Source: an uncultured Clostridia bacterium
GTDB lineage: Bacteria > Bacillota > Clostridia > TANB77 > CAG-508
Direction: 5' to 3'
Length of the DNA: 12,288 bases
Assembly: GCA_947626705.1 (NCBI GenBank)
Contig: CANQTJ010000041.1
Span: 1 to 12,288, forward strand
Shown here: in pieces, positions 4,930 to 12,288 of the stretch
Layout of the letters: each line of letters begins with the position of its first letter
Position numbering within the stretch: position 1 is the first letter of the stretch
Translations under genes and position numbers: made by a program
The notes under the pieces: generated by a model
Database searches by the model: none
Told to the model about the DNA's origin: nothing
The model's input: only the letters and a program-made list of their open reading frames with translations

Positions 4930-6363
4930 TTATATTCTTACAACTCCACCAATTATTTTGCTTTCTACACTATTGTCTAACATTTTTGAACCACTTGATA
5001 ATACTACTGTATCTCCTTTTTCTAATATTTCTTTATCTTGTAATTTCTTTAATCCTATTTCAATAGTTTTATCTATTGTTTGTTGTTTTTCTACTAAAAC
5101 TGGTGTAACATTCCAAACAATTCCTAATTGGTTAAATGTTCTTCTATTATCTGTTATAGCTAAAATTGGGCAACCTGCTCCCATTCCTGCTAATCTTCTA
5201 GCAGAATCTCCTGAATTTGTATAACAAACTATAGCATCTGCTTTTATATTTTTTGCTATAACACATGCAGAATATGATATATTTGATTCTAAATCATCTA
5301 ATTTAATTTCTGTATTTTCATCAAATTTTTTCCAATAATCAATTGTTTGTTCAACTCTTCTAGATATTTTATCCATTGTTTTTACACATTCTACTGGATA
5401 ATCTCCCATAGCACACTCTCCTGATAACATAAGTGCACTTGTTCTATCATAAACAGCATTTGCTACATCACTTGCTTCTGCTCTTGTTGGCAATGGTTGA
5501 TGTGTCATTGTTTCTAACATTTGTGTAGCTGTTATAGCTGGTTTGTTTGCTTTATTACTTAATTTTATAAATCTCTTTTGCATTATTGGTGGTTCTGTAT
5601 AATCAGTTTCTGTAGCCATATCTCCACGAGCTATCATTTGAACGTCTGCATTTTCTACTATTTCCTCCATATTTTCTAAGCCTTCAACATTTTCTACTTT
5701 TGTAATTATTTTTATATCTTTTCCACCATTTTCATCTAATACTTTTCTAACTTGGTCTATATCATCTTTATTTCTTGTAAATGACATTGCAACATAATCA
5801 TAGTCATGTTCACAAGCTGTTTTTAAATCATTAATATCTTTCTCTTTTAATGCTGGTAATCTTACTGCTGTTCCTGGTAAGTTCATAGTTTTTCTACTTC
5901 CTAATCCATTACCATGCACAACTGTACATACTATATCTTTATTTACTATTTCATCAACTACTAATTCAATAGCTCCATCATCAATTAATATTTTTGATCC
6001 TGGTTTTACATCGTTATATAGCCCTTTATATGTTACAGATACTTTGTCTTTATCTCCTATTATATCTTCATTTACTAATGTAAATTTTTGTCCATCTTCT
6101 AATTGTATTTTTTCATTTTTTCCTGTTATTAACATACCTGTTCTTATTTCTGGTCCTTGCATATCTAAAATCATTGGAATTGGCATATCAAGTTCTTTTC
6201 TTAATCTAATTATATCTTCTGTTTTTTCTGATTGTTCATCCCAACTTCCATGTGAATAATTTATTCTTGCTACATTTAGACCTGCTTCGAATAATTCCTC
6301 TAATTTATTCTCACTTGCTGGTCCTATTGTTCCTACTATTTTTGTTTTTCTTAATGTTTTCAT
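4930..6363 (-). CDS. pyk: Pyruvate kinase
   Basis: This enzyme converts phosphoenolpyruvate and ADP to pyruvate and ATP, the last step of glycolysis in the cytosol. The 477 residues begin TKIVGTIGPAS, with Arg33 in ARINYSHGS and then MILDMQGPEIRTG (64-76). The flexible B domain spans about 77-170. Catalytic Lys222 and Glu224 are in ITKVEN, Asp248 in ARGD, and PAITATQMLE covers 275-284. The C-terminal regulatory domain ends SKIIGGVVRI, and there is no extra PEP-utiliser domain. Some usually conserved stretches differ: ARGDMATETD instead of ARGDLGVEI, and YDRTSALMLSGECAMGDYP instead of the common DGTDAVMLSGETAAGKYP. This suggests a divergent branch of the family. The start at 6363 follows GGGAGG; the longer frame to 6429 runs through the promoter. 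Confidence 0.94.
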   Translation of the reverse strand: MKTLRKTKIVGTIGPASENKLEELFEAGLNVARINYSHGSWDEQSEKTEDIIRLRKELDMPIPMILDMQGPEIRTGMLITGKNEKIQLEDGQKFTLVNEDIIGDKDKVSVTYKGLYNDVKPGSKILIDDGAIELVVDEIVNKDIVCTVVHGNGLGSRKTMNLPGTAVRLPALKEKDINDLKTACEHDYDYVAMSFTRNKDDIDQVRKVLDENGGKDIKIITKVENVEGLENMEEIVENADVQMIARGDMATETDYTEPPIMQKRFIKLSNKANKPAITATQMLETMTHQPLPTRAEASDVANAVYDRTSALMLSGECAMGDYPVECVKTMDKISRRVEQTIDYWKKFDENTEIKLDDLESNISYSACVIAKNIKADAIVCYTNSGDSARRLAGMGAGCPILAITDNRRTFNQLGIVWNVTPVLVEKQQTIDKTIEIGLKKLQDKEILEKGDTVVLSSGSKMLDNSVESKIIGGVVRI

Positions 6364-6396
6364 TTTTATTCCTCCCTTATTTTTAAACCGTATTTT

Positions 6397-6426
6397 ATTA
6401 TAACATAATAATTTACCATTTTTCAA
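6397..6426 (-). promoter_or_regulatory. pyk promoter
   Basis: Minus strand: TTGAAA (6426-6421), 18 nt, TATAAT (6402-6397) with an extended TG. The predicted transcript starts about 26 nt before the ATG. Confidence 0.7.
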
Positions 6427-6511
6427 CAATTTTGTAAAATTTTCTAACTTTATGACTATAATTAGTTATTAGTTAGAATTAAACTAATATAAATAATAAT
6501 ATTAATTTTAA

Positions 6512-6531
6512 AAATTAGTTCGAACTAATTT
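6512..6531. terminator. 20-bp perfect palindrome: thioesterase terminator or an operator
   Basis: The stretch is perfectly self-complementary and centred on TTCGAA, with ATTAG/CTAAT arms. On the minus strand it follows the thioesterase stop by 46 nt and ends in T's, so it may be a terminator. Further ATTAGTT/AACTAAT copies at about 6461-6487 and 6542-6550, all upstream of pyk, also allow a repressor-binding cluster. Confidence 0.45.
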
Positions 6532-6576
6532 GTTTATTACTTTAACTAATTTTAGTGTGTTCATAAATTTTATTTA

Positions 6577-7311
6577 TCATTGTAAAATAACAATTGCATG
6601 AATTTTTGCATTATCTTCGCTACATATTGTTATAATATGCTGATTATCTTCAAAAGTATATTTACACTTAATAACGTCACCTATTTTTACCTCTTTTTTA
6701 TATTGTATTCTAAAATTATTATATGGTCTTTTTTGATATACTTCTTCTGGTAACACTTCATAAGCTAAATCTAAATAATATAAATTATGCATGTGACCAT
6801 TTATATCTATATCTCTTCTACTAACTTTATATTTTATTTCATTTGTAAAAAACTCAGGTGCTTTTATTCTATCCAATTCATTAACATTAAATACATTTTT
6901 ATCTTCAAAATTATATTTATCTACAACATTATTCCCTATTCTAGTTATTTTACCTGTTGTTATATCTACTAATACCCATTTTGAAGTTCCTATTACACAT
7001 AAATTTTTTTCATTATCATACATTTCAAAATCTCTATATGTATATGATTTTTTTATTTCTCCTCCTATTGTTCTTGCCCATGTATTTACCTTTAAAGTTT
7101 GTCCATATTTTGGTCTTTTAATAACTTGCACTTTCCAGTCTAATAATACCCATGAAACTTTCACATTCTGTATATCATTAGGTCCATACCCTGCTATATC
7201 AGAATGATGTGTTCCAATATTTTCAAAAATCTCTAATATACCTTTATTTTTTATATAATTATCTTTTCCTATATCTTCTAATCTTATTTTAAATTCTTCG
7301 CTAAATATCAT
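6577..7311 (-). CDS. Acyl-ACP thioesterase
   Basis: A 244-residue acyl-ACP thioesterase (FatA/FatB-like, two tandem hot-dog domains) that releases free fatty acids from acyl carrier protein in the cytosol. The first domain (about 1-130) contains NIGTHHSDIAGYG and SWVLLDWKVQVIKRPKYGQ, typical of the family. The second holds the catalytic motif DINGHMHNLYYLD (169-181), with Asp169, Asn171 and His173 as the expected D-x-N-x-H residues. The start follows AGAAAGG at 7321-7327. It lies 51 nt downstream of pgi and is probably on the same transcript, since no separate promoter stands out. Confidence 0.9.
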   Translation of the reverse strand: MIFSEEFKIRLEDIGKDNYIKNKGILEIFENIGTHHSDIAGYGPNDIQNVKVSWVLLDWKVQVIKRPKYGQTLKVNTWARTIGGEIKKSYTYRDFEMYDNEKNLCVIGTSKWVLVDITTGKITRIGNNVVDKYNFEDKNVFNVNELDRIKAPEFFTNEIKYKVSRRDIDINGHMHNLYYLDLAYEVLPEEVYQKRPYNNFRIQYKKEVKIGDVIKCKYTFEDNQHIITICSEDNAKIHAIVILQ

Positions 7312-7362
7312 AATATATGCCTTTCTAAAATAAATATTTGTTTTTAAAGTAAAAATTAAAAT

Positions 7363-8685
7363 TTATTTTGTTTTTTCTTCATATCCAGGTTTTTTTAATA
7401 ATCTAAACATATTTTTCTTATATTCTTCTACTCCTGGTTGATTAAATGGATTTACTCCTAAAATTAGTCCTGATACAGCACACGCTTTTTCAAAGAAATA
7501 TATTAGTTCTCCTATGTTTTCTTCATCTAATTTTTCTATATTTATAACTATATTAGGAACATCTCCCATAACATGTGCTTGTATTGTTCCTTCCATTGCC
7601 TTTTTATTTACATAGTCTAAAGATTTTCCTGCTAAATAATTTAATCCATCTAAATTATCTTCATCTTTATTTATTTTTATATCTGTATTTGGATTTTCTA
7701 TTGAAATAACTGTTTCAAATAAATTTCTTCTTCCATCTTGTATATATTGCCCCATTGAGTGCAAATCTGTCGTAAAATCAACACCTGCTGGAAAAATCCC
7801 TTTTTGATCTTTTCCTTCACTTTCTCCATATAATTGTTTCCACCATTCTGTAAAATAGTGCATTTTAGGTTCATAATTTACTAATATCTCTATATTTTTA
7901 TATAGTTTATATAAGATATTTCTTACAACTGCATATTGATAGCATTCATTATACTTTAAGTTTTTATCATTATATCTTTCTTGTGCACTTTGAGCTCCTT
8001 GCATTAGTTTATCTATATCAATCCCAGCAGTTGCTATAGGTAATAATCCTACTGCTGTTAAAACAGAGTATCTTCCTCCAACATTATCTGGAATAATAAA
8101 TTTTTCATATCCTTCATTATCTGCTAATGTTTTTAATGCCCCTTTTTCTTTATCTGTTGTTACATATATTCTACTCCTTGCTTCATCTATGCCATATTTA
8201 TTTTCTAATATTTCTCTAAATATTCTAAAAGCTATTGCTGGTTCTGTTGTTGTTCCTGACTTTGATATAACATTTACAGAAAAATCTTTATCTCCTATAT
8301 ATTCAATCAATTCATTAATATAATTAGAACTTAAATTGTTTCCAATATATAATATTTGTGGATTTTTTCTTTGCTTTTCAGTTAACATATTATTAAAAGT
8401 ACTTGTTAAAGTTTCAATTACAGCTCTTGCTCCTAAATAAGATCCTCCTATACCTATAACAATTAATATATCTGATTCTTTTTTTATTTTTTTTGCCGCT
8501 TTTTTTATTCTTTTAAATTCTTCTTTATCATAATTTGTTGGTAATTCTAACCAACCTACAAAATCTTTTTCATCATTGGCTCTTTTATGAAGTTCTTTAT
8601 GAATATTTTCTACTTGTTCCTTATACTCCATAATTATTTTTTGTTCAATACCAGTATTTTTTAAATTTAATTTAATTCCTGACAT
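7363..8685 (-). CDS. pgi: Glucose-6-phosphate isomerase
   Basis: Interconverts glucose-6-phosphate and fructose-6-phosphate in glycolysis. The 440-residue length is that of the short Bacillus/Clostridium type. Landmarks: GIGGSYLGARA (78-88), the sugar-phosphate loop SKSGTTTEPA (141-150), DNVGGRYSVLTAVGL (200-214), catalytic Glu288 in GESEGK, His309 in TTDLHSMGQ, and the C-terminal NPFNQPGVEEYK signature with its lysine. All catalytic residues are present. The start at 8685 follows AGAAGG. It is preceded by a good promoter and followed closely by the thioesterase gene, linking glycolysis and lipid release in one likely operon. Confidence 0.96.
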   Translation of the reverse strand: MSGIKLNLKNTGIEQKIIMEYKEQVENIHKELHKRANDEKDFVGWLELPTNYDKEEFKRIKKAAKKIKKESDILIVIGIGGSYLGARAVIETLTSTFNNMLTEKQRKNPQILYIGNNLSSNYINELIEYIGDKDFSVNVISKSGTTTEPAIAFRIFREILENKYGIDEARSRIYVTTDKEKGALKTLADNEGYEKFIIPDNVGGRYSVLTAVGLLPIATAGIDIDKLMQGAQSAQERYNDKNLKYNECYQYAVVRNILYKLYKNIEILVNYEPKMHYFTEWWKQLYGESEGKDQKGIFPAGVDFTTDLHSMGQYIQDGRRNLFETVISIENPNTDIKINKDEDNLDGLNYLAGKSLDYVNKKAMEGTIQAHVMGDVPNIVINIEKLDEENIGELIYFFEKACAVSGLILGVNPFNQPGVEEYKKNMFRLLKKPGYEEKTK

Positions 8686-8712
8686 TTAATTACCTTCTTT
8701 CGTTTTTTTCTT

Positions 8713-8741
8713 ATTATATTAAAAATATCAATTAAATTCAA
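8713..8741 (-). promoter_or_regulatory. pgi promoter
   Basis: Minus strand: TTGAAT (8741-8736), 17 nt, TATAAT (8718-8713). It lies 27 nt upstream of the pgi ATG. Confidence 0.72.
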
Positions 8742-8765
8742 GTAAAAAATTATTTTTTGATTTTT

Positions 8766-8794
8766 TTGTAACCAATTTTCCCCAATTTCATAAT
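8766..8794 (+). promoter_or_regulatory. Candidate promoter of the cysteine-rich small protein
   Basis: TTGTAA (8766-8771), 17 nt, CATAAT (8789-8794) fits sigma-A loosely. The same bases also give AC-N16-CATAATATG, one mismatch from the sigma-K consensus AC-N16/17-CATAnnnTA. Late mother-cell expression would suit a coat-like Cys-rich peptide, but the two readings cannot be separated. Confidence 0.4.
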
Positions 8795-8867
8795 ATGTAA
8801 TATACAAAGGAACAACGAAAAAGCACTAAACAGATAACAGTTTTTTTCATGAAAGGGGGTCTAGACT

Positions 8868-8984
8868 ATGCCAGAAAATAGAGGTTGTGGTGGTTTCGGA
8901 TTTGGTGATGACTGCTGCTGGATTATAATCCTTATATTAATATTATGTTGCTGCTGTGGTGGTAATAGAGGAGGATGTTGCTAA
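8868..8984 (+). CDS. 38-residue cysteine-rich small protein with a hydrophobic core
   Basis: ATG at 8868 follows AAAGGGGG, and the stop is at 8982-8984. The product is Gly/Cys-rich at both ends (RGCGGFGFGDDCC… and …GGNRGGCC), with a short hydrophobic stretch WIIILILILCCCC at about 18-30. Nine of 38 residues are Cys. Tiny proteins of this style are frequent in Clostridia, where some are named high-cysteine chorion-class proteins, and they resemble small sporulation peptides of the YjcZ kind. The role is unknown. A membrane-inserted or coat-crosslinking peptide is a reasonable guess. It is transcribed away from pgi and ends ahead of the large inverted repeat. Confidence 0.72.
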   Translation: MPENRGCGGFGFGDDCCWIIILILILCCCCGGNRGGCC

Positions 8985-9087
8985 TCCTATAAGACATATT
9001 TAAATAAAAGAGGGAACAGAACTAGACGGGAAAAGGAGCTAGGCTTTAGAGGGAAATCGGGACCGAGGGAAATCGGAGCCAGACTTT

Positions 9088-9129
9088 AGAGGGAAATCGG
9101 GGCCAGGCTTTTTATCCCTCTTTTTTTTT
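9088..9129 (+). terminator. Terminator for the cysteine-rich gene, within the repeat array
   Basis: AGAGGGA (9088-9094) pairs with TCCCTCT (9115-9121), immediately followed by T's. The loop of 20 nt contains the GGCCAGGC segment. Confidence 0.55.
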
Positions 9130-9153
9130 ATAACTTCTATTAATAAAGTAATT

Positions 9154-9194
9154 ATAAAAAAAGAGGGATAAAAAGCCTGGCCCCGATTTCCCTC
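9154..9194 (-). terminator. Terminator for the acyl-CoA synthetase gene, within the repeat array
   Basis: Mirror image of the plus-strand hairpin: on the minus strand GAGGGA pairs with TCCCTC and is followed by seven T's. It lies about 80 nt after the synthetase stop. Confidence 0.5.
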
Positions 9195-9271
9195 AAAAAG
9201 CCTGACCCCGATTTCCCTCTAAAGTCTAGCTCCTTTTCCTCTCTTTCCACTTTTTTCTTTTTTTCTCTTTA

Positions 9272-11014
9272 CTATTTTTTTATATTGTTTCCATATCTTT
9301 TTATTTTTTGCGTTGTAGTCTTTTCAAACTCTTTATCTCTAATTACAAAATCCTTAATATGCTTATAATTAGGAATTTTTTTATTTACTCCAGATATTAC
9401 ATCAGAAATTACCTTTTTTATTTCTTCTTTAGTTGGAACTGTACCCTTTAAATATTCCGTAATTGCCTCAATATTAGGAAATATTTGAGCATTTATATAT
9501 GTTTCATCATCATTTTCCTTTTGAACTCCTAATACAAGAGATTCTGAAATTAATGGATTATCATTTAAATAAGATTCCAATTCTTCAGGATAAATATTTT
9601 TTCCATTTTTAGTTACAATTACACTTTTACATCTACCTGTTATATATAAAAATCCATCTTCATCTATTTTTCCTAAATCTCCTGTATGGAACCATCCATC
9701 TTTCAATACTTTTTCTGTTTCTTCTGGCATATTATAATACCCAAGCATTACATTTGGACCTTTAACTATTATTTCTCCTACACCCTCTTCATTTGGATTA
9801 TCTATTTTATATTCCACATTTGGTATAGGTAATCCTGCACTATCATTTCTCTTAAAGAAGTCTGTATTTCCTGCAACTAAAGGTGAACATTCTGTTAGTC
9901 CATATCCTTGTAAAGAATTTAGTCCTAGCTTATCAAACATATTTGCAATCTCTGGATTTACAGCAGCAGCTCCAACTATAAATACTCTTAATCTTCCACC
10001 TAACGTATTTTTTACTTTTGATTTTACAATTAACTTTAAATAAAATGGCAGTTTATCAAATACATTTTCATTTTCTTTTAAATTTTTTATATATTTTTGT
10101 GGTAGTGATTTTTGCATATTTTTAATAATTTTTTGATACATTTTTTCTAAAAGCAAAGGAACGCATAATATTACAGATGGATGGTATTCTATCATATTAG
10201 AAGATATATATCTTAGTCCATCGCAATAACATATACTTGCACCACTATATATTGGTAATAAAAATCCTAATGTACACTCATAAGTATGATGTATCGGTAA
10301 AACTGAAAAAAATAAATCACTTCTTTTAACTTTTACTATGCCATAAGTTGATAAAATATTTGAGCAAATATTCCTTTGTGATAAGCAAACACCTTTAGCA
10401 TTTCCGGTTGTTCCTGATGTAAATAATAATATTTTTAATTCATCTGGATTTATTTTTATTTCGCTAAATTTTTCATTTCCTTCTTGCAATAAATTTTTAC
10501 CATTTTCTAATTCTAAATCAAATTCTAAAAATTTATCATTTAAGTTTTCCTTATCAAAACTAATAAAAAAAATATTTTTATTTTCTAATTTATCAATATC
10601 TTCTACTATTTGTTTTAAATTTTTGCTATCTCCTAAAATACATTCAGTTTTTGATACATTCATAAAATTAATTATATCATTTGAATGTAACTCTTTATCT
10701 ATTGGAACGACTATTCCTACTATTGTTGCTGCTAAATATGATACTGCCCATTTATAAGAATTTTTTCCTATAACTGCAATTCTTTTATTCATAAGCCCTT
10801 TTTCTATTAAACAAGTTCCAATTCTTTCTACATCATTTTTAAATTCTTCATATTTTTTATTATATATTTTCCCATTTTCATCTTTTAACTTAAAGGCTGT
10901 CCTTGTTTTAAATATTGTTGCTGACCTATATAACATATCTTTAAAGTTTGTTACTTCTTCACATTCATGATACTTATTTTTTAATTTTTCTGATATAGTT
11001 AATTGTTGTTTCAT
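9272..11014 (-). CDS. Long-chain acyl-CoA synthetase family (AMP-forming ligase)
   Basis: An ANL-superfamily enzyme that adenylates a fatty acid and passes it to CoA (or possibly ACP). From the ATG at 11014 it has 580 residues. The P-loop TSGTTGNAKG is at 199-208, PIHHTYE near 240-246, and YGLTE at 371-375. The adenylate-binding GWFHTGDLG is at 440-448, followed by the hinge region ITGRCKSVIVTKNGKNIYPEELE. The C-terminal TTTQKIKR carries the catalytic lysine. I prefer 11014 over an ATG at 11047 because GAGAGGA (11026-11032) precedes it. The upstream membrane-protein gene ends 47 nt before it, so they are probably co-transcribed. The substrate cannot be assigned beyond a likely medium- or long-chain fatty acid. 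Confidence 0.9.
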   Translation of the reverse strand: MKQQLTISEKLKNKYHECEEVTNFKDMLYRSATIFKTRTAFKLKDENGKIYNKKYEEFKNDVERIGTCLIEKGLMNKRIAVIGKNSYKWAVSYLAATIVGIVVPIDKELHSNDIINFMNVSKTECILGDSKNLKQIVEDIDKLENKNIFFISFDKENLNDKFLEFDLELENGKNLLQEGNEKFSEIKINPDELKILLFTSGTTGNAKGVCLSQRNICSNILSTYGIVKVKRSDLFFSVLPIHHTYECTLGFLLPIYSGASICYCDGLRYISSNMIEYHPSVILCVPLLLEKMYQKIIKNMQKSLPQKYIKNLKENENVFDKLPFYLKLIVKSKVKNTLGGRLRVFIVGAAAVNPEIANMFDKLGLNSLQGYGLTECSPLVAGNTDFFKRNDSAGLPIPNVEYKIDNPNEEGVGEIIVKGPNVMLGYYNMPEETEKVLKDGWFHTGDLGKIDEDGFLYITGRCKSVIVTKNGKNIYPEELESYLNDNPLISESLVLGVQKENDDETYINAQIFPNIEAITEYLKGTVPTKEEIKKVISDVISGVNKKIPNYKHIKDFVIRDKEFEKTTTQKIKRYGNNIKK

Positions 11015-11061
11015 TTTACTATCATTCCTCTCAAAATATATAAACATAAAATATTATATTT

Positions 11062-11865
11062 TTATTCATATCTATAAAAATCTATTTTTGTTTCTTTATT
11101 TACCTGCACACTTCCATCATAAATACTTTGCTCATTATTTTTATATGGTATATCAAAATAAACTACTGTCCTAAACTTTTGGTTTTTATTATTTTCTAAC
11201 TCTATATCAAATGAAATTGCAGTTTCTATTGATGATGTAATTATATCACATCTTTTTAATAATTTTCCATTATATGTTATTGGATTTTGTGTATCTGTCA
11301 TTGTATAATCTGTTTTTATGTTTTGATTTATATAACTTAGCGTTATTGGATTAGCACAATTGTTATATAATATTGGCTTAGTTAAATCTGCTTGTTCTTC
11401 TGATGTAGTTTCAAATTCTATTTCTTCTGTAATTAAATTATCTTCATCTATTTGACTTTTAGCAAAATCATTTATTGATTTAAAATATAGATTCGGTTTA
11501 CCAATTTCTGGTTTTTTAGTGAATTTTATATTAGATATTTTTACTTTCTTTAAAGTATTTTCTAATGTATTTTCTTCTGAGTTATTGTTTATAAATATTG
11601 CTATATCTGTATAAGCATATAGATTCTCTATTGTAAAATTTGTTGGAGAACTATTTTTATTTTTTGCATTACAACTACTAAAAAATATTATTTTATCTAT
11701 TGAAAAAATTGTTTCTTTATTTTTTTCCGCAAAAGATATTATACTATTCTCAAATTGCTTTTTTTGTAATATATTATTATAAAACTTTTTAAAAAGAAAA
11801 ATTAATATTATTATTAAAATAATTATTATTGCAATATAAATTATTTTCTTAATTTTTTCTTTCAT
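11062..11865 (-). CDS. Membrane-anchored protein of unknown function
   Basis: From the ATG at 11865 it has 267 residues. A Lys-rich start (MKEKIKKIIYIA…) leads into an uncleaved-looking hydrophobic anchor at about 8-25 (runs of Ile/Leu), followed by KK. The rest is probably extracytoplasmic: Asn-rich, beta-rich in appearance, with Cys residues near 67 (FFSSCNAKN) and in NNCANP and KRCDI. No catalytic motif or family is recognised. AGAAAGG at 11879-11885 sets the start. The frame could extend to a TTG at 11898, but that lacks a ribosome site, and an ATG at 11877 lies too close to it. It is encoded directly upstream of the acyl-CoA synthetase gene, perhaps by coincidence. Confidence 0.8.
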   Translation of the reverse strand: MKEKIKKIIYIAIIIILIIILIFLFKKFYNNILQKKQFENSIISFAEKNKETIFSIDKIIFFSSCNAKNKNSSPTNFTIENLYAYTDIAIFINNNSEENTLENTLKKVKISNIKFTKKPEIGKPNLYFKSINDFAKSQIDEDNLITEEIEFETTSEEQADLTKPILYNNCANPITLSYINQNIKTDYTMTDTQNPITYNGKLLKRCDIITSSIETAISFDIELENNKNQKFRTVVYFDIPYKNNEQSIYDGSVQVNKETKIDFYRYE

Positions 11866-11898
11866 ATTAAATTTCATTCCTTTCTCGCTTCGCTTCAA

Positions 11899-12160
11899 GG
11901 CATACAGATATGAAAAATTACTTTCTTTTATATTAATGTTATAGCAAATGAACTATAAATATTTTATATTAAATGATTTAAATAATGTTCGCTATTGTTC
12001 TATCTGCTATTAAAAAACATATTATATAATTAAAAAAATTTAAATCTCTCATACTATTTATTTATAATTTATATTATAATATTATATTTATTTGTCGAAA
12101 TCAAGTTTTTTAAATATTTTAAAAAATTTTCTAAATATATTTTAAAAAATTTGCTCAAAA
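11899..12160. other. Gene-free AT-rich intergenic region
   Basis: I find no open frame with a ribosome site. The minus strand must hold the promoter for the membrane-protein/acyl-CoA synthetase pair. TTGATT-N17-TATTAT near 12078-12106 is one weak candidate among several AT-rich possibilities. Local symmetries such as TATAG…CTATA near 11940-11957 are not distinctive. Confidence 0.5.
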
Positions 12161-12163
12161 GTA

Positions 12164-12192
12164 TTGACATTTTATTTTAAATCCTGTATACT
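12164..12192 (+). promoter_or_regulatory. Consensus sigma-A promoter of the tRNA gene
   Basis: TTGACA (12164-12169), 17 nt, TATACT (12187-12192). Transcription would begin near 12199, a short distance before the tRNA. Confidence 0.88.
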
Positions 12193-12212
12193 AGTCATTG
12201 TCAAAAGGACAT

Positions 12213-12288
12213 GGTCGTTTAGCTCAGCTGGGAGAGCATCTGCCTTACAAGCAGGGGGTCATAGGTTCGAGCCCTATAACGACCACCA
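12213..12288 (+). tRNA. tRNA-Val (anticodon TAC)
   Basis: A complete 76-nt cloverleaf. Acceptor arms GGTCGTT and AACGACC pair perfectly, the D arm contains AGCTCAGCTGGGAGAGC, and the anticodon loop CTTACAA gives TAC, reading GTA valine codons. The T arm contains GGTTCGAGCC. CCA is encoded at 12286-12288, exactly at the window end. More tRNAs may follow beyond the edge. Confidence 0.96.

Larger units (their letters stand above)
9029..9239. repeat. Nested inverted-repeat array of GAGGGAAATC units
   Basis: Outer arms 9029-9061 and 9207-9239 are complementary over 33 nt with one mismatch. Inner arms 9089-9120 and 9163-9194 are complementary over 32 nt without mismatch and extend into T/A runs. 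The arms are built from a unit of about 24 nt, GGRGYYAGRCTTT followed by TAGAGGGAAATC or close variants. GAGGGAAATC occurs at 9049, 9065 and 9089 on the plus strand, and at 9185-9194 and 9210-9219 on the minus strand. The block is far richer in G+C than its surroundings. It lies between convergent genes and could fold into one very long hairpin. The TCAGGCTTT-like core recalls REP-type interspersed repeats, but the family is unidentified. Confidence 0.85.

Noticed and set aside
4318..4980. Plus-strand ORFs opposite cotJA, cotJB and the pyk end
   Set aside because: Antisense shadows rich in Tyr/His/Ile with no ribosome sites.
6044..6259. Plus-strand ORF opposite pyk
   Set aside because: Antisense to a clearly coding pyruvate kinase frame; no family features.
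6787..6972. Plus-strand ORF opposite the thioesterase
   Set aside because: Antisense shadow of Ile/Tyr/Phe codons; no ribosome site.
9029..9239. A short CRISPR array
   Set aside because: The repeated units face each other as inverted arms, abut without unique spacers, and no cas gene is nearby.

Overview
The window is very AT-rich and carries clostridial-type sporulation genes (cotJA, cotJB, cotJC), strong AAGGAGG-type ribosome sites and glycolytic genes. It therefore looks like chromosome of a spore-forming, low-GC Firmicute of the class Clostridia, probably an anaerobe. Genus cannot be fixed from the sequence alone.

Left part (1-4791). The cotJA-cotJB-cotJC spore-coat operon lies on the minus strand, but a 3,674-bp element (about 415-4090) sits inside cotJB. 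The 5' part of cotJB (4432 to 4088) ends abruptly in eight foreign codons. The missing 3' end (codons for PWEGGMN and a stop) lies 3.7 kb away at 413-390, immediately before the cotJC start. Joining the two pieces at a shared CA dinucleotide restores a normal CotJB of 122 residues in frame. The element encodes a large serine recombinase (1508-3058), a 52-residue ORF just upstream of it, a histidine-phosphatase-family protein, a small membrane protein and an antitoxin-like small protein. Its two ends are 17-bp inverted arms (one mismatch) abutting the CA dinucleotide, as expected for the attP of a serine integrase. The arrangement parallels the skin element in sigK and SP-beta in spsM, where a sporulation gene is rebuilt by excision in the mother cell. 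cotJC is also broken, after residue 65 and inside its EExxH metal-binding motif, so a second rearrangement or second element may lie across the left edge.

Central part (4800-8741). Minus-strand metabolic genes: pyruvate kinase with its own promoter, then an acyl-ACP thioesterase downstream of glucose-6-phosphate isomerase, whose promoter is TTGAAT-N17-TATAAT.

Right part (8742-12288). A 38-residue cysteine-rich small protein is encoded on the plus strand. It is followed by a large GC-richer nested inverted repeat (9029-9239) built from GAGGGAAATC-containing units that also form terminators for both flanking transcripts. A minus-strand pair follows: an unknown membrane-anchored protein, then a long-chain acyl-CoA synthetase family enzyme. 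The window ends with a complete tRNA-Val(TAC) with encoded CCA behind a consensus sigma-A promoter.

The main result is the intervening element in cotJB. The breakpoints, the restored frame and the symmetric attachment arms can be read directly from the sequence; regulated excision during sporulation is inferred.
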